Below, one piece after another: positions 15,827-26,945 of a stretch of DNA of 37,853 nucleotides. Each line of letters opens with the position of its first letter. Position 1 is the first letter of the stretch. The translations under genes were made by a program, and so were the position numbers. The notes below the pieces were generated by a model. It did not search any database. It was not told the origin of the DNA and saw only the letters and a program-made list of their open reading frames with translations. The stretch comes from Actinomycetota bacterium (GTDB lineage Bacteria > Actinomycetota > Actinomycetes > S36-B12): positions 1 to 37,853 of the forward strand of contig SYJA01000029.1 of the NCBI GenBank assembly GCA_005798555.1, in the 5' to 3' direction.

Positions 15827-16692
15827 GCGGCGCCGGCCATCGTGCGGCGCTTACGCATGCGGGCCTGCACCCAGTCGGCAAAGCGGGTCATTGGGATAGT
15901 TAGTGCGATGAAAATCAGCGCCGCACCGACATAAGCCGTGTAGTTGAAAGTGGATGACGCGTCAATCTGAGCCTGCCGCAGAATCTCAATCGGCCCTAGT
16001 ACCGAGACCAGCGCGGTGTCTTTTTGCAGTGAGATAAAGTCATTGAGCAGTGGCGGCACCACATTGCGCACCGCCTGCGGCAGTACGACGTAACGACTGG
16101 TCTGCAGTGAAGTCAGGCCCAATGATCGCGCTGCCATCCGCTGGCTTGAGTGGACCGAACCGATACCTGCGCGAAAGACTTCGGCGACATACGCCCCATA
16201 AGAAAGGACCAATGCAGCGGTACCCCAGAACACCGCGTTATTTGGGACCCCCTGCAGTTGCAGTGCGGGGACCCCGAATCCCAAAAGGAAGATGACCAAG
16301 ATAGTTGGAACCCCGCGGAAAATATCCACATACAAAGTCGCCAAGACTCTTATCGGTAGCAGCAGTGGCGAGTGCAGGTCACGCGATAGCGCTACCAGCA
16401 AGCCAATCAGCAAAATCAGCGGCTCAGCAATGAGAAAGATCCGAACATTAAGCAGGAAAGCGTCTAGCAGCCCCGGGAACGTAGCGATGAACTCGCTACC
16501 ATTGAAGAATGTCTCCTGCACGAGCGGCCAACCGGAAGTACGAGATATGGCGAAACCGACAACTAGAACGAAGCCCAACAGGCTCGCCATCCCGACCAGA
16601 GCATCGCGCCTGGCCCGCTTACGACGATGCGCCTGACGCACCGGGTCAAAAAAGACCTCGGGCGCGCCAAGTGCAGTTGTCGAAGCACTCAC
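15823..16692 (-). CDS. Polar amino acid ABC transporter permease
   Basis: The 289-residue permease begins with an unusual 40-residue basic cytoplasmic segment (RQAHRRKRARRDALV). Membrane spans then carry the HisMQ/GlnP-type fold. The EAA-type coupling loop reads AARSLGLTSLQTSRYVVLPQAVRN, where the ATPase docks. DIFRGVPTILVIFLLGFG is also typical (the RGVP-L motif). A second membrane spanning subunit is not encoded, so it probably acts as a homodimer. It starts 10 bases after the binding protein gene. Confidence 0.92.
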   Translation of the reverse strand: MSASTTALGAPEVFFDPVRQAHRRKRARRDALVGMASLLGFVLVVGFAISRTSGWPLVQETFFNGSEFIATFPGLLDAFLLNVRIFLIAEPLILLIGLLVALSRDLHSPLLLPIRVLATLYVDIFRGVPTILVIFLLGFGVPALQLQGVPNNAVFWGTAALVLSYGAYVAEVFRAGIGSVHSSQRMAARSLGLTSLQTSRYVVLPQAVRNVVPPLLNDFISLQKDTALVSVLGPIEILRQAQIDASSTFNYTAYVGAALIFIALTIPMTRFADWVQARMRKRRTMAGAA

Positions 16693-16702
16693 CTAGGTGC
16701 GG

Positions 16703-17629
16703 TTACTGCGCGAAGTACGGCGCCGTGGTGCCAGCCATCCACTCATCTTGGATCCCCTGCAACTCGCCGGAGGCACTCAGATCAGCGAGCACCTTGTTGA
16801 CGCAGGTAACAAGCGGGTTGCCTTTTTGGAACAACAGGCCGAACTGCTCGCCACCGGCTTGAGCTTCGAATTGCCCAACGATCTTGCCCTTGGGGATTTC
16901 CACGGCGGTGATGTAGTACGCGGTCGGGAGGTCGACCACCAACCCGTCAATCTGGCCATTTTGCATCGCGCTCTTGGCGTCATTGGTGTCATTGAACACC
17001 TGCACATCGCTATTGGGCTGGACCACCGCATTGATGAACTCCAAGCTGGTGGTGCCGACCTGGGCTCCGAGGTTCGCGTTCTGCAACTCCGCGACCGAGG
17101 TCGCATTGGCGATCGGTGAATCCTTGAGTGCGATGACCGCTTGATTAACGGTGTAGTAGCCGTCAGAGAAATCAACAACCTTTTGGCGCTTAGGGGTGAT
17201 CGAGATCTGGTTGATGTCGAAATCAAAGGCCTTGTCACCTGGTGCATATGAGGTATTGAAAGGCACCACCTGCCAAGTCACCTCGTCTTGGGCGAAGCCC
17301 AAGCCACCAGCGACCGCGTAAGCCACCGCCGACTCAAATCCTTGGCCGTTGGCCGGGTCATCATCGGCAAAGTAAGGCGGATAAGCCGGGGTATCGGTGC
17401 CGATGGTCAGCATGTCGGCCGCCACCGTCGTTAGATTCTCGCGCGCGCATTCATCGGTGATCTCTGCGGGCTCTGACGCCGGCGCTGCGGTGGGTGCCGC
17501 CGATGGAGCAACTGCCGATGGTGCCGGGGCGCTACTTGCCGTAGTCGCTGTTTCGGATGCACAAGCGGCCAGCAGTAATACCGCCGCAACTGCTGAAATT
17601 GCCGGCACCAATCGCTTGCGCCTGCTCAT
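16703..17629 (-). CDS. Amino acid ABC transporter substrate-binding lipoprotein
   Basis: The 308-residue protein has a lipoprotein signal with LLLAACAS, whose Cys would be lipidated. An Ala/Pro/Ser-rich linker (to about residue 57) then leads into an SBP_bac_3 domain: LTIGTDTPAYPPYF, FESAVAYAV, FDINQISITPKRQKVVDFSDGYYTVNQAVI, and GQIDGLVVDLPTAYYITAV. The fold binds polar amino acids; the specific one is not readable. It has a AAGG ribosome site seven bases before the ATG and heads the three-gene importer. Confidence 0.93.
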   Translation of the reverse strand: MSRRKRLVPAISAVAAVLLLAACASETATTASSAPAPSAVAPSAAPTAAPASEPAEITDECARENLTTVAADMLTIGTDTPAYPPYFADDDPANGQGFESAVAYAVAGGLGFAQDEVTWQVVPFNTSYAPGDKAFDFDINQISITPKRQKVVDFSDGYYTVNQAVIALKDSPIANATSVAELQNANLGAQVGTTSLEFINAVVQPNSDVQVFNDTNDAKSAMQNGQIDGLVVDLPTAYYITAVEIPKGKIVGQFEAQAGGEQFGLLFQKGNPLVTCVNKVLADLSASGELQGIQDEWMAGTTAPYFAQ

Positions 17630-17683
17630 CGCATCACCTTTGCTAGGTTCGAGGCCCTACCCCGAAGGAGCCCCAATTCTTAC

Positions 17684-19042
17684 CTAAGTGCTCAGGGGAC
17701 GCATGCGCGGGGCCAAGAAGGCGCCCACAAAAGCCGTTATTGCCGAAAGGATCCACAGCAGCGCATAGGTTTGCGGGGTCGCCCCTGACCCGGCGACCGA
17801 GGCCACGTAGAACAGGCCCAAAAAGGCGGTGACCACCACCACCAAAGCCGAGTCCACGATCTGGAGGGCGGCCGAGTTCACGCCTTGATCTGGCTCCGGC
17901 GACAATCGCAGGGTTTGTACCGAGACCGAAGGGATGGCAAGTCCCATTCCGAAAGCACCCATTGCCCAGGAGACTGATGCAATCCAAACTGGCAAGGAGG
18001 TGAGCACGACCAGTGGCAAGGTGAGTAAGCATGCGCCCGTCATCAAAGCTCCTAGACGTACGATCGGCGCCCTGTCGGTCTTTCCTGATAGCCGGCTTTG
18101 CGCAAATGAACCCACCCACCAGAACACCGCAGACACTGCAACGCTTAGGCCAGCGATCGTGTAACTAACCCCCCTAGTTTCAACAAGGGCCAACGGGACG
18201 AAGACCTCCGCGGAGAAGAATGCGGCGGCGATAATGCCGCGCATCATGATGGTTGCTGGTAGGCCGCGCGCCATCCGCAATGCGCCTTTCGGTACCAAAT
18301 GCCTGCCGGCGATAAGCACCCACGCGAACCCCAGAGCCGCTTCAGCACCTCCAATAAGGCTGGCTCGCGCCAGGCCATCTTGAATCGCCACCAGCCCAAC
18401 CGTCGCGACGATGCCAGCAACAGCCCGGCTAGCAAAGGCAGTACTGGGTGTGCCACCTTGATAGGCACCCATTCTCGGTAGCATCAGCAATAGCGGCGGA
18501 ATCACGAAAAAGGGGACCGACCAAAAGACCGCCCGCCAACCAATGTTGTCGGTTAGCCACCCGGCGATCACGGGACCCACCAGCGAAGGCACAACCCACG
18601 AGGTTGAAAGAAGCAAGAACGCCTTGGGGCGCAGTGACTCTGGATATGCGCGGGCAATCAGCACGTAGACCGCGACAATGATCGCTCCGCCACCGACCCC
18701 CTGCAATGCGCGACCGGAGACAAGCACCAAGTAATTCGGCGCGAACCCGGCCACTAGCGAGCCGGCTGCTAACGCAAGAACACCACCGACGAGCGAGCCT
18801 CGCGGCCCGCGCTCATCGCATCGCAGACCAGCGATCACCATCGCCAATAGCGAGGCCACGATGTAGGCATTAAACGCCCAGGTGTAACCGCTCAGCGCAT
18901 CTAGGTCACGCGCCATCGCGGGCATGGCGGTTGCGGTCGCCCAGGCTTCGAAACCCACCAAGGTCATCACCGAAACGATGCCGAAGGTGAAATTACGTCG
19001 ATCCTGGCCAAGTAGGCCGTCGAGAGATTCGGTCTTCGTCAT
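17684..19042 (-). CDS. MFS transporter (DHA2-like)
   Basis: The 452-residue membrane protein has 12 to 14 helices. The N-terminal half includes TAMPAMARDLDALSGYTWAF, which resembles the DHA2 motif TALP-I---L, and SGRALQGVGGGAIIVAVYVLIARAYP. The DHA2 family pumps drugs or metabolites out through proton exchange, but the substrate cannot be read. The conserved motif A is weak (GLRCDERGPRG). GGAGC lies just before the ATG. It follows DUF3039 by 27 bases on the same strand, so the two may share a transcript. Confidence 0.85.
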   Translation of the reverse strand: MTKTESLDGLLGQDRRNFTFGIVSVMTLVGFEAWATATAMPAMARDLDALSGYTWAFNAYIVASLLAMVIAGLRCDERGPRGSLVGGVLALAAGSLVAGFAPNYLVLVSGRALQGVGGGAIIVAVYVLIARAYPESLRPKAFLLLSTSWVVPSLVGPVIAGWLTDNIGWRAVFWSVPFFVIPPLLLMLPRMGAYQGGTPSTAFASRAVAGIVATVGLVAIQDGLARASLIGGAEAALGFAWVLIAGRHLVPKGALRMARGLPATIMMRGIIAAAFFSAEVFVPLALVETRGVSYTIAGLSVAVSAVFWWVGSFAQSRLSGKTDRAPIVRLGALMTGACLLTLPLVVLTSLPVWIASVSWAMGAFGMGLAIPSVSVQTLRLSPEPDQGVNSAALQIVDSALVVVVTAFLGLFYVASVAGSGATPQTYALLWILSAITAFVGAFLAPRMRPLST

Positions 19043-19069
19043 AAGCTCCGAGCGGTCAGCAGGCGGTCG

Positions 19070-19378
19070 TTAGGAATCTCGGCTTGGTTTGCCGCCGCGG
19101 GCCAGTCCGGCGTGGATTTTCTCGCAGTCCGGGCAGATCGGGAACCGAGATGGATCGCGGTTCGGGATCCAGGTTTTGCCACAAAGGGCCTTGACCGGAG
19201 TTCCGGTCACCGCACTCTCGACGATCTTGCTCTTCTCCACATAATGGGCGAAGCGCTCGTGGTCACCGTCATCGGTCGATTCGGTCCGCTCCTCGAGCAA
19301 GGTGCCCCCCGACAGGCCCGGGGATTCCAAGGGGGACGAAGCCTCCAGATTCGTGGCATTCGGGTTTAACGCGCTCAT
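19070..19378 (-). CDS. DUF3039 protein
   Basis: The 102-residue protein matches DUF3039, a conserved actinobacterial family. After an unordered N-terminal 35 residues, FAHYVEKSKIVESAVTGTPVKALCGKTWIPNRDPSRFPICPDCEK has three cysteines: one in ALCGK and the pair in CPDC. These, with a nearby His, resemble a metal site, probably zinc. The function is unknown. The start ATG 19378 has TAGACT six bases upstream (leaderless). whiB is divergent and begins 110 bases away. Confidence 0.85.
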   Translation of the reverse strand: MSALNPNATNLEASSPLESPGLSGGTLLEERTESTDDGDHERFAHYVEKSKIVESAVTGTPVKALCGKTWIPNRDPSRFPICPDCEKIHAGLARGGKPSRDS

Positions 19379-19384
19379 GGCGGT

Positions 19385-19390
19385 AGTCTA
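19385..19390 (-). promoter_or_regulatory. Leaderless -10 box of DUF3039
   Basis: TAGACT, six bases (ACCGCC) before the ATG at 19378. Confidence 0.6.
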
Positions 19391-19476
19391 CGGCGGCCAG
19401 GCCCCGCCAAAATTAGGCTGCCTTCGACCCGCCATCACGGGACTTTAGGCCTTATCCTTCCCCCGCTCGAATCTCG

Positions 19477-19482
19477 TACCTT
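19477..19482 (+). promoter_or_regulatory. Leaderless -10 box of the whiB gene
   Basis: TACCTT, six bases (ACGGGC) before the ATG at 19489. No ribosome site precedes the start. Confidence 0.6.
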
Positions 19483-19488
19483 ACGGGC

Positions 19489-19863
19489 ATGCCTCAACAA
19501 CCACTGGCCCAAGTGCCAACCGACGCCACCTGGAACTGGAGCGACCACGGGTCCTGCCGGGAGGCCGATCCACTCTTGTTCTTCCACCCACAAAATGAGC
19601 GCGGTTCCGCCCGCAAGCGCCGCGAACGGGCGGCCAAAGTCATCTGCATGCAGTGCCCGGTGCGAATGGAGTGCGCCGACTATGCCGTCCGCGCTCGGGA
19701 GTCGTACGGGGTCTGGGGCGGGCTGTCAGAAGAGGATCGCGAGCGGATCTACAGCCGCCTTGATGTGCGCCAATATCCGCGCCGACGTGGTGAGGGAGCT
19801 CGGGCGGCGGCCGCCGAAATCGCCGAGGCGATCTCCCCGCAAGCCCTTGGGCTAGCCAGGTAG
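19489..19863 (+). CDS. WhiB-family [4Fe-4S] transcription factor (WhiB3/WhiD-like)
   Basis: The 124-residue protein has the four cluster-binding cysteines Cys23, Cys53, Cys56 and Cys62 (GSCRE, then VICMQCPVRMEC). The GVWGGLSEEDR turn (74-84) binds the sigma factor region 4, and the C-terminal basic segment (RRRGEGARA) contacts DNA. FFHPQNERGSARKRRERAAK follows the pattern of WhiB3/WhiD rather than WhiB1. Family members bind an oxygen- and NO-sensitive cluster and work with the main sigma factor. The exact paralogue is inferred. The mRNA appears leaderless. It lies divergent from DUF3039 and directly before argF. Confidence 0.93.
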   Translation: MPQQPLAQVPTDATWNWSDHGSCREADPLLFFHPQNERGSARKRRERAAKVICMQCPVRMECADYAVRARESYGVWGGLSEEDRERIYSRLDVRQYPRRRGEGARAAAAEIAEAISPQALGLAR

Positions 19864-19897
19864 CAAGCCGCTGCTTTTCCAGCAACCGGCCGCGGAG

Positions 19898-19903
19898 TAA
19901 CGT
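19898..19903 (+). promoter_or_regulatory. Possible leaderless -10 box of argF
   Basis: TAACGT, six bases (TCGCGG) before the GTG start at 19910. A GGAG at 19894-19897 is 12 bases from the start, rather far for a ribosome site. Confidence 0.45.
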
Positions 19904-19909
19904 TCGCGG

Positions 19910-20906
19910 GTGACGTTATTTGGACGCGACTTCCTCAAGGAGTCTGATTTCACCGCCGCGGAGCTAGGTTCGCTGCTGACCCTGGCCGCTGACCTCAAGG
20001 CCGAACGGCGGGCGGGGACCGGGGCCCAGCGCCTTATCGGCAAGCAACTCGCCCTGATCTTCGCCAAATCATCAACCCGTACTCGAATTGCCTTCGAGGT
20101 CGCAATGCGCGAGCAAGGTGGTGATGTCACCGTCCTTGACCACGCGTCCTCCCAGATCGGCCACAAGGAGTCGATAGCCGATACCGCCCGAGTTCTATCC
20201 CGGATTTTTGACGGAATCGAGTACCGCGGCCAGGGGCAGGAGATTGTTGAGGAGCTTGCAGCCTTCGCCGACGTCCCGGTCTATAACGGGCTCACCGATG
20301 AGTGGCACCCGACCCAAATGCTTGCTGACTTCCTGACTATGCGCGAGCACTCCAGCAGCGACCGGTTTAAGTACGCATACGTTGGTGACGCCCGCAGCAA
20401 CATGGGTAACTCACTGTTGGTGATGGGCGCCATCATGGGAGCCGATGTGCGCATAGTGGCACCGAAATCACTCTGGCCCGAACCATCCGTGCAAGAACTC
20501 GCCCAAGTGCGCGCAAGCCAAAGTGGCGCGAATATCGTCATCACCGAGGATCCCGCCGACGGACTCAATGGCGTTGACTTCGTGCACACCGATATCTGGG
20601 TATCTATGGGCGAAAGTGCGGAGACCTGGGACCTGCGCGTGGCGGCACTAAAGCCCTATCGGGTCGATTCTGCGCTGCTGGGCCTCACCGGTAACCCAAA
20701 CATCAAGTTCATGCACTGCCTACCCGCCTATCACGACCAAAATACGGTGATCGGGCGCGAGGTTGCCGACCGCTTTGGCTTGACTGACGGTGTTGAGGTT
20801 TCCGATCAAGTGTTCAACTCTGCGGCCAGCATTGTATTTGACCAAGCCGAGAATCGAATGCACTCAATCAAGGCCGTCTTGGTCGCGACCCTGTCGGACC
20901 AACTAA

Positions 20907-20914
<8 letters not shown>
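19910..20914 (+). CDS. argF: Ornithine carbamoyltransferase
   Basis: The 334-residue enzyme joins carbamoyl phosphate and ornithine to give citrulline, or runs in reverse in arginine breakdown. SSTRTR (54-59) binds carbamoyl phosphate, HPTQ (133-136) and HCLP (269-272) complete that site, and SMG (232-234) belongs to the ornithine loop. Its length and the [14 protein letters not shown] and [16 protein letters not shown] segments are those of the E. coli ArgF/ArcB type; the usual actinobacterial ArgF is near 310 residues and lacks this pattern. No arcA, arcC or arg genes are nearby, so direction of use is open. It starts at GTG and its end overlaps the pckG end by eight bases. Confidence 0.92.
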
Positions 20915-22727
<1,813 letters not shown>

Positions 22728-22774
22728 ACAGAACTCCAACTTAGACGCGCGGAACGACCACTCTTACTGTCCCA

Positions 22775-23449
22775 TCATGCTGCCTGAATAATCCCCATGT
22801 TGACCATCTGGGCCTCAAATCGAGGACTTGTGACCAACTGCACAGGGGTAGGTGGGGCGGTAGTGACAGGTGGGTAAGCCTTGGCAATGGCCGCATTAAT
22901 GATCCGGGCAAATGCCCGGGCGCCGGCCGGGCGCAGGTGCACCCCGTCGTCATAGAGCCACTTTTCCTCGTGGCGGCTGGCCGCCCAATTCCAGTCGACC
23001 AGGTGCACCGGGTCGGCCGGGAAGGCCCTAGCGCACGCGTGCAGCATCTCGTTGTTTATCGGCTCCCACAAGCGTGGCACTTTCAAGGTCATCAAAAACA
23101 CCTTGCGGGTCGGACCTGCCGCTTTGACTAATTTCTTACAAGTTCTCAGCGGATACGACCCGTTCGTTCCTAAGTGCACGATGACATTCGTCGGAAGTGC
23201 CTCGCCGAGGCCATCAAGTAACGCCGGCCCGGTGACCGCCTGCCGGCTCACCGCGGCGTCGACCAAGGTGAAGTCCTGCCGGTTCAGCAGGTTCCACTTG
23301 GCCCCCAGCATCACCGAATCACCGATGGCAACCCGCGAGCCAGCCCCACTGGTATCTGGCTTCGCCTGAGCCACGGGTAGCACCGCCAAAGCCAGGACGG
23401 TGGCACCCACTGCAACTAAAGCACGCGGGCCTAAGGCCGGAAGTTGCAC
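22775..23449 (-). CDS. Secreted SGNH-type hydrolase/acetyltransferase domain protein
   Basis: The 224-residue protein has a signal peptide or anchor (LVAVGATVLALAVLPVAQA, cleaved near residue 29). The catalytic serine is Ser45 in AIGDSVMLGA, and HLGTNG (92-97) is block III. Asp168 and His171 in YDDGVHLRPAG complete the triad. The pattern resembles the standalone or C-terminal SGNH domain of OatA-like peptidoglycan or polysaccharide O-acetyltransferases, but without the membrane acyltransferase half, so the acetyl source is unknown. The C-terminal 35 residues are Pro/Thr-rich. The mRNA is probably leaderless (GTG start). The gene lies after PatB by 17 bases. Confidence 0.85.
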   Translation of the reverse strand: MQLPALGPRALVAVGATVLALAVLPVAQAKPDTSGAGSRVAIGDSVMLGAKWNLLNRQDFTLVDAAVSRQAVTGPALLDGLGEALPTNVIVHLGTNGSYPLRTCKKLVKAAGPTRKVFLMTLKVPRLWEPINNEMLHACARAFPADPVHLVDWNWAASRHEEKWLYDDGVHLRPAGARAFARIINAAIAKAYPPVTTAPPTPVQLVTSPRFEAQMVNMGIIQAA

Positions 23450-23455
23450 GTGCTT

Positions 23456-23461
23456 ACAGTA
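23456..23461 (-). promoter_or_regulatory. Leaderless -10 box of the SGNH gene
   Basis: TACTGT, six bases (AAGCAC) before the GTG at 23449. The box overlaps the 5' side of the PatB stop region. Confidence 0.5.
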
Positions 23462-23466
23462 CGTTG

Positions 23467-24639
23467 CTAGTTTGACGCACCGTCAATCGACATGGCCACT
23501 CGGTTTACGATCTCGCCCAGGATTTGCGGTGCGGTGCCGAAATTCAATCGGGCGCACTTCAGGCCAAGCTCACCAAAACTCGGCCCTGGGCTCAGGCCAA
23601 CCTTGGCCCGCTCCGCGAAATACGCCGCCGGATCATCACCAAGTTCGTAGGCGCCGAAATCCAGCCAAGCCAGATATGAAGCTGACGGGGGCGCAAAGCC
23701 AACTTCTGGTAATTGCCGGGCCAGCATTTCCCGCAAGAGCTCTGAGTTGCTGGCGATCAACGCCCGCACCTCATCCAGCCACGGCACACTGTCGCGGTAG
23801 GCGGCAATTGATGCAAGGACCCCAAAATGGCCGGTGCCGTAGGTCACTTCGAGCGGAATGCTCGTTTGCAGCTTACTCAAAACTTCCTCATCTGCCGCAA
23901 CTATCTGCGCACATTTCAACCCAGCGATATTCCATGCCTTTGATGCAGAAATAAGCGAGATGGCACTCAGGCCGCCTGGAGCAATCGAAAGAAATGGAGT
24001 GTGCGTAACCCCGGGGTGAGTTAGCGGAGCATGTATCTCATCCGCAATAACACTCACCCCGTGCCGTTGCGCTGCGTCAGCAATTGCCATGAGTGTCTCG
24101 TGACTTGGCACTGAGCCGGTTGGATTATGCGGACTGCAAAGCAAGTAGACGGTCACATCTTTCCTGGCAAATGCCTCTTCCATTGAAGCAACGTCATAGT
24201 CATACCGGCCAAGCTCAGTGCGCAGCAATGGCACCTCAACGAGGGTGCGCTGGGCGATATCGCGCACCGTGGTGAAAAACGGTGGGTAGACAGGAGTATT
24301 GATTACCACCCCATCACCTGGCCGGCTGAAGTGCGTGATGGCCTGGGCCATGCACGTCAGCACATCCGGTAACACGATGACTTGCGCAGGGTCCAGCCGC
24401 CAGCCCCAAGTGTCAGCGGCGAAACACGCGAGGGCCTCGGGTAGTTCACCTACCCATCGGTAGCCGGTATCAGACCTGTCAACGGCCGCATGCAAGGTCT
24501 CGGCTATTGCTGGTGCCAGTGGGTAGTCCATTTCGGCAATCCACGCCGGAATGACATCGGGGTCATAAAACCGCCACTTGGCACTTGTCCGCTGATGCAA
24601 CTCATCAAGATTGGCCCCGCGAAGCAAGTCAAAGCTCAT
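23467..24639 (-). CDS. PatB/MalY-type C-S lyase (PLP)
   Basis: The 390-residue enzyme belongs to the fold-type I MalY/PatB group. Lys234 in SASKAWNIAGLKCA binds PLP; ADEIH (199-203) and SPHNPTG (169-175) are typical of this group. PAWIAEMDYPLAPAI near the start is the family pattern. Such enzymes split cystathionine or cysteine conjugates to pyruvate, ammonia and a thiol. The gene begins five bases after copA and shares its strand, so it is probably co-transcribed. A clear ribosome site is not visible. Confidence 0.9.
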   Translation of the reverse strand: MSFDLLRGANLDELHQRTSAKWRFYDPDVIPAWIAEMDYPLAPAIAETLHAAVDRSDTGYRWVGELPEALACFAADTWGWRLDPAQVIVLPDVLTCMAQAITHFSRPGDGVVINTPVYPPFFTTVRDIAQRTLVEVPLLRTELGRYDYDVASMEEAFARKDVTVYLLCSPHNPTGSVPSHETLMAIADAAQRHGVSVIADEIHAPLTHPGVTHTPFLSIAPGGLSAISLISASKAWNIAGLKCAQIVAADEEVLSKLQTSIPLEVTYGTGHFGVLASIAAYRDSVPWLDEVRALIASNSELLREMLARQLPEVGFAPPSASYLAWLDFGAYELGDDPAAYFAERAKVGLSPGPSFGELGLKCARLNFGTAPQILGEIVNRVAMSIDGASN

Positions 24640-24644
24640 GTTGC

Positions 24645-26891
24645 TCAGGAAGCCATGCCGCTTAGCGACTTGAAACTGCGCAGCCTTAGCGAGTTTGCGA
24701 CCACAAATACCGACGAGAAGGCCATCGCGGCCCCGGCAAGCAGCGGGTTAAGTAAGCCAACTGCCGCCAGCGGAATCATCGCAACGTTATAAGCGAAGGC
24801 CCAGAACAGATTCCCCTTGATGATGCGAAGGGTGCGCCGCGCAAGTCGAATCGAATCAACCGCAGCCAGCAGGTCATTTCGCACCAAGGTGATGTCACTG
24901 GCTTCGATGGCGACATCTGATCCTGCGCTCATCGCGATACCAAGATCCGCCTGCACCAACGCCGCGGCATCATTGACGCCATCGCCTACCATCGCGACCA
25001 CCCTGCCGGATTGCTGGGCCGTGCGTACCGCTGCCACCTTGTCCTCGGGATGCACGTCGGCGACGATGTCATCGATGCCCACTTCGGCAGCAACCTGCTT
25101 TGCCACGGCGAGCGAATCACCGCTGAGCATTGTTAACGAGATACCCAGTGCCCGGAGCTCGGCAACGGCTCGCCTACTCGTCGGGCGCACGGTGTCGGCG
25201 AGGGCTATCACCGCCAGGAGTTCGTCGTCTCCTGCAATAGCGACCACCGCTGATCCAGTTGTAGCCGCCGCACGGATAGCCGCATCGAACCATGCGGCCC
25301 CCGAGTGATTTAGCTGTTCAAGCACCCAAGCTGGCCGGCCAACGCGAATCAGCCTCTCGGCCACTGTCGCGGTTGCCCCCCGGCCCGGTGAATTGCGGAA
25401 TCCGATGACGGCTGTGACCGCAACCGAGGTGCCCGCAGCAGTGACTATCGCTCGCGCCAACGGATGCTCACTATAGGACTCAACTCGCGCGGCCAAATTA
25501 AGTATCTCAACGCGATCTTGACCGGGTGCCACCGTCACACTTTGCACAGCCATCACGCCGGTGGTGATCGTGCCGGTCTTATCCAGCACCATGGCATCAA
25601 TGCGGCGGCTTTGCTCCAAGGTTTGCGGACCGCGCAGCACGATACCGAGCTGCGCCCCGCGTCCGGTGCCGACTAGCAGCGCGATCGGGGTGGCCAGGCC
25701 GAGTGCGCACGGGCAGGCAATGATCACCACGGCTACCGCCGCCGCAAAGGCCGCCTGCGCGTCAGCGGTAATAACGAGCCAGGCAACAAGAGTTAACAGC
25801 GCTAAGCCCAGGACGATCGGGACGAAAACCGCGGCAATTCGATCAGCCAGCCGCTGGATCGGCGCCTTACCCGTCTGCGCGGCAACCACCAGCCGCGCGA
25901 TTTGCGCTAACTTGGTTTGCTCGCCCACCCCCGTGGCGCGAATGAGTAATCGCCCGTCCAGGTTCACGGTGGCCCCAACCACCACCGATCCCGGGCCAAC
26001 CCAGATTGGAATGGACTCACCGGTCAGCAGTGATTCATCCACCGAGCTCTCGCCCTCAATGACTTCGCCGTCGGTTGCTATCCGCTCACCTGGCTTGGTG
26101 ATGAAGGTGTCGGACACCAGCAATTCAGCAAGTGGTACCTCGGTTTCAACCCCATTGCGCAGCACTGTCGCGCGGTCAAGGCGCAGTGACAACAATTCAC
26201 GCATCGCCGCACTCGAAGTGCGTTTCGCCCGAGACTCAAACCAGCGCCCAGCCAGCACGAAAACCGGAAGCGCCGCCGCCACCTCGAAATACAAGGCTGG
26301 TGGCTGACCCATATCAGCCATCGCCCCAACAAATAGCGAATGGGTGGCCCGATAGGTAAGTGCACCTGACCCACCCAGTAGCAGTGCCCAAACACTCCAG
26401 AGATAAGCGGCCCAGGTGCCCAAACTAATCAAGGTGTCCATATTCGCGGCGCCATGGCGCAGGTTCAGCCAGGCCACTTTGTGAAATGGCCACGCTCCCC
26501 AAACCACCACGGGGGTCGTGAGCGCGAGCAGCACCCACTGCCAGCCATCGAATTGCAAACTCGCGATCATCGAGAGCAGCACCACCGGAATTGCAAATGC
26601 TAAAGAAAACCAAAAATGCCGGCGGATGTAAATTGCATCTTTGGCTATTGCTTCGTCCACATCACTTTGCTGCTCCGGTACTAGCGCGTCGTAACCCGCT
26701 TCTTTTATTGCTCGGACGAAATCAGTGGCCAGGTATTGCCCGGTGAAATCAATATGCGCGGATTCGGTTGCATAGTTGACGCTCGCGGTTACCCCTGGGA
26801 GTTGATTCAGTTGACCCTGGATCCGCTGGGCGCAAGAAGTGCAGGTCATGCCGATTACCGCAAGATCGATTTCCTGCAGTACCGGGCTCAC
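24645..26891 (-). CDS. copA: Copper-translocating P1B-type ATPase (CopA/CtpV-like)
   Basis: This 748-residue protein exports Cu(I). One N-terminal metal-binding domain has GMTCTSC (14-20). Eight membrane helices follow; CPC (393-395) is the transport-site motif, DKTGT (437-441) carries the phosphorylated Asp, TGES (290-293) is the actuator motif, and MVGDGVNDAAAL lies in the hinge. The N- and C-terminal membrane helices show TxxxSxG-like features such as NMDTLISLG. I chose GTG 26891 because GGAGG is eight bases upstream; GTG 26897 is only two bases from it. No copper regulator site (CsoR palindrome) was recognised in the 54-base gap to the divergent gene. Confidence 0.94.
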   Translation of the reverse strand: MSPVLQEIDLAVIGMTCTSCAQRIQGQLNQLPGVTASVNYATESAHIDFTGQYLATDFVRAIKEAGYDALVPEQQSDVDEAIAKDAIYIRRHFWFSLAFAIPVVLLSMIASLQFDGWQWVLLALTTPVVVWGAWPFHKVAWLNLRHGAANMDTLISLGTWAAYLWSVWALLLGGSGALTYRATHSLFVGAMADMGQPPALYFEVAAALPVFVLAGRWFESRAKRTSSAAMRELLSLRLDRATVLRNGVETEVPLAELLVSDTFITKPGERIATDGEVIEGESSVDESLLTGESIPIWVGPGSVVVGATVNLDGRLLIRATGVGEQTKLAQIARLVVAAQTGKAPIQRLADRIAAVFVPIVLGLALLTLVAWLVITADAQAAFAAAVAVVIIACPCALGLATPIALLVGTGRGAQLGIVLRGPQTLEQSRRIDAMVLDKTGTITTGVMAVQSVTVAPGQDRVEILNLAARVESYSEHPLARAIVTAAGTSVAVTAVIGFRNSPGRGATATVAERLIRVGRPAWVLEQLNHSGAAWFDAAIRAAATTGSAVVAIAGDDELLAVIALADTVRPTSRRAVAELRALGISLTMLSGDSLAVAKQVAAEVGIDDIVADVHPEDKVAAVRTAQQSGRVVAMVGDGVNDAAALVQADLGIAMSAGSDVAIEASDITLVRNDLLAAVDSIRLARRTLRIIKGNLFWAFAYNVAMIPLAAVGLLNPLLAGAAMAFSSVFVVANSLRLRSFKSLSGMAS

Positions 26892-26933
26892 CCCCACATC
26901 CTCCCACCCAAGATCTACCGATGCACACGGCCG

Positions 26934-26939
26934 TAGGCT
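26934..26939 (+). promoter_or_regulatory. Leaderless -10 box of the S51-like gene
   Basis: TAGGCT, six bases (GCGCCC) before the ATG at 26946. The same hexamer serves the DUF3618 gene. Confidence 0.6.
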
Positions 26940-26945
26940 GCGCCC

